From positions 1 through 64,000 of the forward strand of contig JAUWAU010000035.1 in NCBI GenBank assembly GCA_030601885.1: a stretch of DNA of 64,000 nt, in the 5' to 3' direction. The position numbers and the translations under genes were made by a program. This document shows positions 60,001-64,000 of the stretch, piece by piece (the first letter of the stretch is position 1; each line of letters opens with the position of its first letter). The notes below the pieces were generated by a model that saw only the letters and a list, made by a program, of their open reading frames with translations, did no database searches and was not told the DNA's origin. The stretch comes from Armatimonadota bacterium (lineage in GTDB: Bacteria > Armatimonadota > Zipacnadia > JAUWAU01).

Positions 60001-60486
60001 GGACCAACCCCGCGTCGGAATGGTGCCACGAGATGCCAGTTCCTTGCTGATGGGATGACGCGAATCGACGAAAACGAGGCCGGCGTCCTTGCCTATCGCG
60101 ACACGCACGGCCCGAAGGGCGTTCTGCGGTAACATCGCGGTCGGCTCAATAATGGCAATGCCGCCCTCCCGGACATACTGCTCCAGCGCCTGCGATATGG
60201 CCGGGCCAGTCCTCGCCCTGCGGGCGTCAGTGACGATGACGATGTCATACCTCTTGAGCACAGACACATCGGCGAGCTGGGTGTTCAGGAGCCGTTCCCG
60301 CGGCATCCCATGGCGGGCGAGCAACCCCATATAGCCGGTTGCCCACGCCCCTCCAACGGCTATGCGCCAGGGGCGTGTCTGCAGGGCCGGCTCGTGACGA
60401 TTTGCGGCGGCGAGAGGGCGCGCGCCGAGGCTCGCGATCACGGACAGCACAAGAAACAAACAGCGCCGACATGCAGGCGCGGGCAT
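57013..60486 (-). CDS. Large secreted protein with GATase-like N-terminus and four tandem sandwich modules
   Basis: 1157 residues, start at ATG 60486 (signal peptide CLFLVLSVIASLGARPLAAA). Residues 45-270 look like a class I amidotransferase-like/DUF4350-type fold (RYDIVIVTDARRARTGPAIS, GGIAIIEP, LLYVGIGVSRML). After a low-complexity linker come four repeated concanavalin/LamG-like modules, each closing with a similar pattern: RVGLYADGASGHFDDVAV near 577, GGVGLCVRG near 737, DRLGLETTG near 914 and GYVSIGTYHN near 1125. No catalytic motif is recognised. It may be a surface protein binding carbohydrate. It converges with the beta-helix gene. Confidence 0.78.
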   Translation of the reverse strand: MPAPACRRCLFLVLSVIASLGARPLAAANRHEPALQTRPWRIAVGGAWATGYMGLLARHGMPRERLLNTQLADVSVLKRYDIVIVTDARRARTGPAISQALEQYVREGGIAIIEPTAMLPQNALRAVRVAIGKDAGLVFVDSRHPISKELASRGTIPTRGWSVVALLPQDEPDVRILARFIGGSIRVPRTRDRGRSLTDAPAVLLKPLGNGQLLYVGIGVSRMLALRGPILEDFILATLRYFSEGQLVPRFAAAGSRAAVTAPARAGRQPRPDAPAPPGGEQEPVPGGFELIQSELPVAEFNLTATVRHGSEAEVLFDYWNTRWHRSLWIGNGEVELRKIADGQSRSVRRGLLPADEPEPDLLIKRRSGRLTVVVGQHAVLTAADGLPWQGAVACRNLNNAELMPVVPVYFTDDFTRREGDFGGWDTTAGSWKVDSTEGSPHKGANPFSYQFSTASQAIATTGHWFWDDYAFGAAAKWTGGPAGLCFHYDDPRNYLLLEVRPSGSGGTGGTASIVRVKDNARETLAQRPLQCQRDQWYRLGVWVSGGWISGMLDGRIVVEADDVVRGQGRVGLYADGASGHFDDVAVTPYRAIVQRAAADLLDDLEVVSGKWSGGEEPVLQGQGKRNAPARAISGRRDWDRVSCSARIRPRGGDAGFCLRYEDEDNYYLLLVRGARKGVVRLVRVADGRPKVMAQKRHQGNDDGWWDLRAELRGPRITGLVDGQPVIDVVEAPGWPGGVGLCVRGQKAAEFSNLRIVPLNQELQIADPPTPDFAGIVDRHTWAGTAGAWLPQPVAVGRFWHNASFPGDVRLNVGIHREEAAKVCAWAILGDGSHSHAGYTLEAAHTWGSGRVGLLLYRDGESIATGAATIERSARAFLLQLERAGDGIIGGVNGEALIAYNDPQPLQGNDRLGLETTGTRLCPDDIAVQSAHVRTHIFADAPVDWLVESGTWEIARRWDCQKEWTWFAGWSDEMATIRNKHRFAGDLYVDVYVGPKMMASDSPDLPARPLANAALAPLVVRNRRYREELSDIFIRICRRADDPDSGYIFVIASQEHPGAALTKDGRVVAEAPEFRIPQAGIHNDWVDLAVKKSGDIVGLYCFGQPVIEYTDPTPLPAGYVSIGTYHNAILIPRITIYGREEREEPADEATARGRRAT

Positions 60487-61042
60487 ACTACTTCCGACCT
60501 CCAACACTGTGTACACTCATGATACCACGGGAGCGCATTATACACCATCCGCCGCCTCGCGATGAAGGAGGCAGGGCATCATCACACGAGGACAGCAGGC
60601 ACATTCAGGTCTCTCGCCATCGCATAGGCCGCGGTGGGATTGTAGCGCCGGGTCGCCGCCCGCTCCCGCCTCTGCCGTATCCACCGTTTCACCGAACGCT
60701 TCGGGGAGCGAATATGTGCCTCCCGGCGAGGTGGCTGACGTGGTGGCGCCGGACGCTCCTCACCTCCGTGTACCCCGAGCAGCGCCTGCCCCGTGCGCCT
60801 TGCCATCGCCGTCAACCCAGAACCTTGAACCTCGAACCGCGAACCTGGGAAACCACGAATCCTACGTCCGGTCCTATATCTTGCGCAGCACGTGGGATTG
60901 TGGTACAGTGTTAGCGTGACGGAGGCGCGGGGCGTTGGTGCTGGGGTCGGGGATGATGATTATGTCCCGGCAATCCGGAATCATGTCCCCGGAGTCCCCT
61001 GGGGCGGGCGCACCGGGCCAGTCGTGGAGGGGGAAGCACGCG
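60487..61042. other. Gene-free region before the PHP-ATPase gene
   Basis: 556 bp without a supported gene. It includes an AACCTTGAACCTCGAACCGC-type tract at about 60822-60845, typical of dispersed repeats in environmental bacteria, and a weak promoter match at 60881-60909. Short open frames here lack family resemblance. Composition and repeats suit a boundary of an acquired defence locus. Confidence 0.45.
60881..60909 (+). promoter_or_regulatory. Weak candidate promoter for the PHP-ATPase gene
   Basis: TTGCGC, 17 bp, then TACAGT. The -10 box matches four and the -35 box three consensus bases, so this is tentative. It lies about 135 bp before the gene start. Confidence 0.25.
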
Positions 61043-64000
61043 ATGTTCACCGACTTTGTTGAGGCCGTGGACAAGGCGTTGCAGCACGCAGCCTTCTTTC
61101 GCAAGGCGGATCTCCACGTGCACACCTACGAATCGCACGATTTCCCGCGAAAGATCCCGGGAGCCCCGGGCGATCCGATCCCAGCTTCGGCACACGATAT
61201 CGACACTCCAGACGATTTCCTCGCGCAAGCCAGGCTGGGCGAACGGGGGCTCGACATAGTTGCGATCACGGACCACAACAAGTGCCGCGCTGCTTGCCAG
61301 ATCGCCGGCCAAGCCAAAGGCCGGCCACTCGTGCTGCCTGGCGTTGAGATCTCGGTCCAGTGTGCCGAGTTGGACCCCAATACAGTGCATCTGGTGGCCA
61401 TCTTCCCCGGCCAAACCGCTCCTGAGGACATCGAGCGGATATTCCTTGGCTCAGGGATGGCGCCATACAACACGCGGGATGAGGACGCCAGGGTCACGAG
61501 CCTTCAGGTCAGCCAACTCCTCAAGCGAATTCACGAGGGCGGGGGAATATGCATAGCGGCGCACGCAAACACGAAGCGAGGCATACGAGAGTACGTGCGA
61601 GGGAGCAGTATCGAGAGCCTGTCCATGCGCAGGGAGATCGCGCGCCTGATGGCCAAGGGAGACCGAACTGATGACGAAGAGCGACGGTTGGATCGACTCA
61701 GGGAGGGACACGCTGAGGTCGATGACAAGCTCCAGGAGAGACTGCTCCGCTTCCTGGCCGAGGCGCAGTTCGATGGCGTCGAGATCCAGAAGCCGATGGA
61801 CGCCCAGCACTACGCCGCACTGCACTGCTCGCCTCTTGGCATTCAGCCCATTGCCTGCGTCCTATGTTCGGACGCCCACTCCCCCAGTGACGTGGGCATG
61901 CGGGGCCACACAACGTATCTCAGGATGGGAGAGGTGAGCCTTGAGGGTGTACGGAGGGCCCTTCAGGATCCGCTCACGCGGATACGGTTCGAGGAAGAGA
62001 AGGGCGCCAACACGATCATGGCCGGAGTCCACTTCGGCCCGGCGGACGCGGCAGAGGACGGCGTTGGCTTCTTCCGCAGAGAGACGATCGGGTTCGCGGA
62101 CAACCTGACGTGCTTGATCGGCGGGCGTGGCGCTGGCAAGTCGGCGGTGATCGACGCATTGCGCTTTGCGTTCATGCTTCCGCTGGATGCAATTGAGGAG
62201 GACCGCCTGCGCGTCGACGTAGAAAGGAGGCAGGCTAAGACGCTGGCCGGAACAGAGGTCCGAGTCCTACTACGCCGCCCCGACGGCCAGGGCCTGGTGC
62301 TGACTCGACGTTACAAGGGACCCGATAGCCTCCCAACGCAGTGCTTCCGGGTCGACGGGAGGGAGACAGATGTGGACGTGGGGTCGTCGAACTGGACGCG
62401 CATAAGGCTGTTTGGGTGGTCGGAAATCGAGGCTCTAGCAACGGACTGTGCCAACCAGAGGAGGCTGCTCGACGCATTTATCCCGGAGTTGGAGCCCTTG
62501 AAGGCCGCGCGCGAGGAGCACCTGGAGGCCCTGCGCCTGGACGCCGAGGAGATCCTGCGAGAGGTGAGGTTGGTGCGCAGCCTCACACCGAAGGTCAGGG
62601 AGCTCCCGGACTGGCGGAGGGAACTCCGTGCCATCGAGACTCCCGAGATGCAGCAGATTTTCGAAGAGGTAGACGCGGCGCAGAAGGGGGATGCCATCCT
62701 CACTGGGGGTATTGAGAGGCTCGACCAGATCGAAGCGTCGTTCCTGGATGCGGGGGGCGATCAGCGGGACGTGGAAGGAGCAATCGGCGAGTGGCTGACA
62801 GAGGCGGTAGAGGCACTGGAGGAGCGTGAGATCGAGGGCGAGACCCTCGCCAGTAAGTCGGACCAAATACGAGAGCTTGCGGCGCAGGCGCAGCGCCACT
62901 ACGACAGATTATTGGGCTCGATCGCCCGGATACGGCAGATCCTGGACGGCGAGAGCAACGCCATTGGGGAGGCTCTCGATGCCGCGAGGGGGACCTTGCT
63001 GGAGAAGGCCCGGAGTATCTACGGGGAGGAGCTTGAGCGAGGGGACATGAGCGAGGAGGACGTGGTGCGTCGCGTTGGGCAGCGTGCGGAGTTGAAGACG
63101 CGAGTCTCTGAGATGGAGCGGACGCAGAAGCAGATCGAGAAAGGAAAGCGACGCGTGGAGGAACTGCTGGGCGCCCGGTGGGAGGTGCTGGTTGAGCATC
63201 TCCGCAAGGCGAGGCGCGCCGTCTCGGATAAGAGAGCGGAGAAGGTGCGCGGCATAAACGCGGACTTGGGGGAGCTGAGCGGGCGCGTGAGCGTCTCAGT
63301 GGACCTGATACCCGACGGAGATCGGGAGGCCTTCGCCGTACGCCTGGGAGCGGGTGAAGCAGGGGAGCCGGGCTTGCTCTACAGAGTGGGCATTCGGAGT
63401 TGGCGCGAGAGCGAGTACCCGCAGCAGATTGCTCAGCACTTGCTGCCAGCTGACTTTGCCCGGGCGGTTATCGAGCGCGACGCCGCAGCACTTGGCATTG
63501 ACTCGGGAGAGCAAGCGAGCGGAATCTCCGTTTCGCACGCCGAGCGCGTAATAGAGCACTTGAGTCCTTTCGACGATGACGAGTGGTACGATGACGCAAG
63601 GCTTGAACAGCTCCTGCGACTGCAGGAGCTTGAGATAGAGGATCGACCCGTGATCTGTCTCGGCGAAGAGCCCATCGAGGAGTTGTCGCCGGGGCAGCGC
63701 TGTACAGCTCTGGTACCCATCATCCTCTTGCAGGGCAACGAGCCCCTCATAATCGACCAGCCAGAGGACAACCTTGACAACCGCCTTGTCTTCGACGTTG
63801 TGGTGGACGTACTGCGATCACTGAAGGAGCAGCGTCAGGTAATAGCGGCTACCCACAACCCCAATATACCTGTCTCCGGGGACGCTGAGCAGATCGTGGT
63901 CCTGGAGGCGGTCTCGAAGAACAGAGGCCGCGCGACCGTGCAGGGAAGCATTGACCGGGATGAGGTGATAAAGGAGGTGACGGACATCATGGAGGGTAGC
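61043..64000 (+). CDS. TrlF-type PHP-ABC ATPase fusion protein (3' end outside window)
   Basis: 986 codons are visible without a stop, from ATG 61043 with GGAGGGGGAAG just upstream. Residues 20-300 form a complete PHP phosphoesterase: KADLHVHTYES, DIVAITDHN, LPGVEISV, CIAAHANT, LCSDAHSPSD. Then comes an SMC/RecF-like ATPase: Walker A GGRGAGKSAV near 361, a long coiled coil from about 480 to 730, signature EELSPGQR near 881, Walker B PLIIDQPEDNLDN near 901, and H-loop ATHNPN near 935. This PHP-AAA order matches proteins named TrlF, which occur near defence genes. An ATP-gated nuclease or phosphatase acting on invading nucleic acid is inference. The C-terminus is missing only because the window ends. 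Confidence 0.85.
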   Translation, partial: MFTDFVEAVDKALQHAAFFRKADLHVHTYESHDFPRKIPGAPGDPIPASAHDIDTPDDFLAQARLGERGLDIVAITDHNKCRAACQIAGQAKGRPLVLPGVEISVQCAELDPNTVHLVAIFPGQTAPEDIERIFLGSGMAPYNTRDEDARVTSLQVSQLLKRIHEGGGICIAAHANTKRGIREYVRGSSIESLSMRREIARLMAKGDRTDDEERRLDRLREGHAEVDDKLQERLLRFLAEAQFDGVEIQKPMDAQHYAALHCSPLGIQPIACVLCSDAHSPSDVGMRGHTTYLRMGEVSLEGVRRALQDPLTRIRFEEEKGANTIMAGVHFGPADAAEDGVGFFRRETIGFADNLTCLIGGRGAGKSAVIDALRFAFMLPLDAIEEDRLRVDVERRQAKTLAGTEVRVLLRRPDGQGLVLTRRYKGPDSLPTQCFRVDGRETDVDVGSSNWTRIRLFGWSEIEALATDCANQRRLLDAFIPELEPLKAAREEHLEALRLDAEEILREVRLVRSLTPKVRELPDWRRELRAIETPEMQQIFEEVDAAQKGDAILTGGIERLDQIEASFLDAGGDQRDVEGAIGEWLTEAVEALEEREIEGETLASKSDQIRELAAQAQRHYDRLLGSIARIRQILDGESNAIGEALDAARGTLLEKARSIYGEELERGDMSEEDVVRRVGQRAELKTRVSEMERTQKQIEKGKRRVEELLGARWEVLVEHLRKARRAVSDKRAEKVRGINADLGELSGRVSVSVDLIPDGDREAFAVRLGAGEAGEPGLLYRVGIRSWRESEYPQQIAQHLLPADFARAVIERDAAALGIDSGEQASGISVSHAERVIEHLSPFDDDEWYDDARLEQLLRLQELEIEDRPVICLGEEPIEELSPGQRCTALVPIILLQGNEPLIIDQPEDNLDNRLVFDVVVDVLRSLKEQRQVIAATHNPNIPVSGDAEQIVVLEAVSKNRGRATVQGSIDRDEVIKEVTDIMEGS

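Noticed and set aside
60582..60815. A 77-residue minus-strand frame in the gene-free region before the PHP-ATPase
   Set aside because: Arginine-rich and repeat-derived, no start signal or family match. Possibly a relic, but not supported.

Overview
The window is high-GC bacterial DNA, dominated by genes for secreted proteins. Combinations such as PQQ-type beta-propellers with an inserted Rossmann segment, DUF4838 proteins, a Tat-exported Gfo/Idh/MocA oxidoreductase, nucleoside hydrolases with a DTDIGxDIDD motif, heparinase II/III, a sulfatase and an SUMF1/FGE-fold protein are typical of polysaccharide-degrading Armatimonadota, Planctomycetota, Lentisphaerota and related uncultured lineages. 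My best guess is an Armatimonadota-like or PVC-like environmental genome, but no rRNA or tRNA gene is visible to settle it. Ordinary housekeeping genes (rpoZ, rpsT, purA, rlmN, mutM) show that this is chromosome, not plasmid or phage.

Layout. 0-7 kb: a minus-strand group of a large PQQ/malectin protein, a sugar phosphate isomerase-like TIM barrel and a Tat-exported oxidoreductase. 7-12 kb: a decayed stretch with an IS3-type transposase tail and three relics of serine hydrolases, interspersed with an SUMF1-fold protein, ApbE and a YeiH-type membrane protein. 12-34 kb: the carbohydrate/nucleoside block. It holds a sulfatase, then a minus-strand operon (PQQ propeller, heparinase II/III, DUF4838), then plus-strand genes for an ADP-ribosylglycohydrolase, two nucleoside hydrolases flanking a pectate lyase-like lipoprotein, a DUF4838-CBM9 lipoprotein, a tiny cysteine-rich secreted protein and two uncharacterised proteins. 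34-38 kb: an exo-rhamnogalacturonan lyase-like (PcRGLX/YetA) protein bracketed by two copies of a 66-bp repeat. One copy is intact and the other is split by a 144-bp inverted-repeat element.

38-57 kb is mostly housekeeping: rpoZ, an uncharacterised membrane pair, an FAH-family enzyme, rpsT, an operon of PHP phosphoesterase, EamA transporter and GT39-like membrane protein, purA divergent from a SorC-type regulator, a second sugar isomerase with a cyclase-family protein, a SAM hydrolase, and an operon CvpA-like/rlmN/mutM/beta-helix protein. 57-60.5 kb is a 1157-residue secreted protein with four tandem sandwich modules. 61 kb to the right edge is an incomplete PHP-ABC ATPase fusion of TrlF type, a probable defence gene.

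The secreted lyases (pectate lyase, rhamnogalacturonan lyase-like, heparinase-like), sulfatase and DUF4838 proteins suggest attack on uronic-acid-rich, possibly sulfated, polysaccharides. Isomerases, oxidoreductases and the FAH enzyme could process the products. Many intergenic gaps carry short hairpin repeats, and several genes have recognisable sigma70-like promoters with 17-bp spacers.
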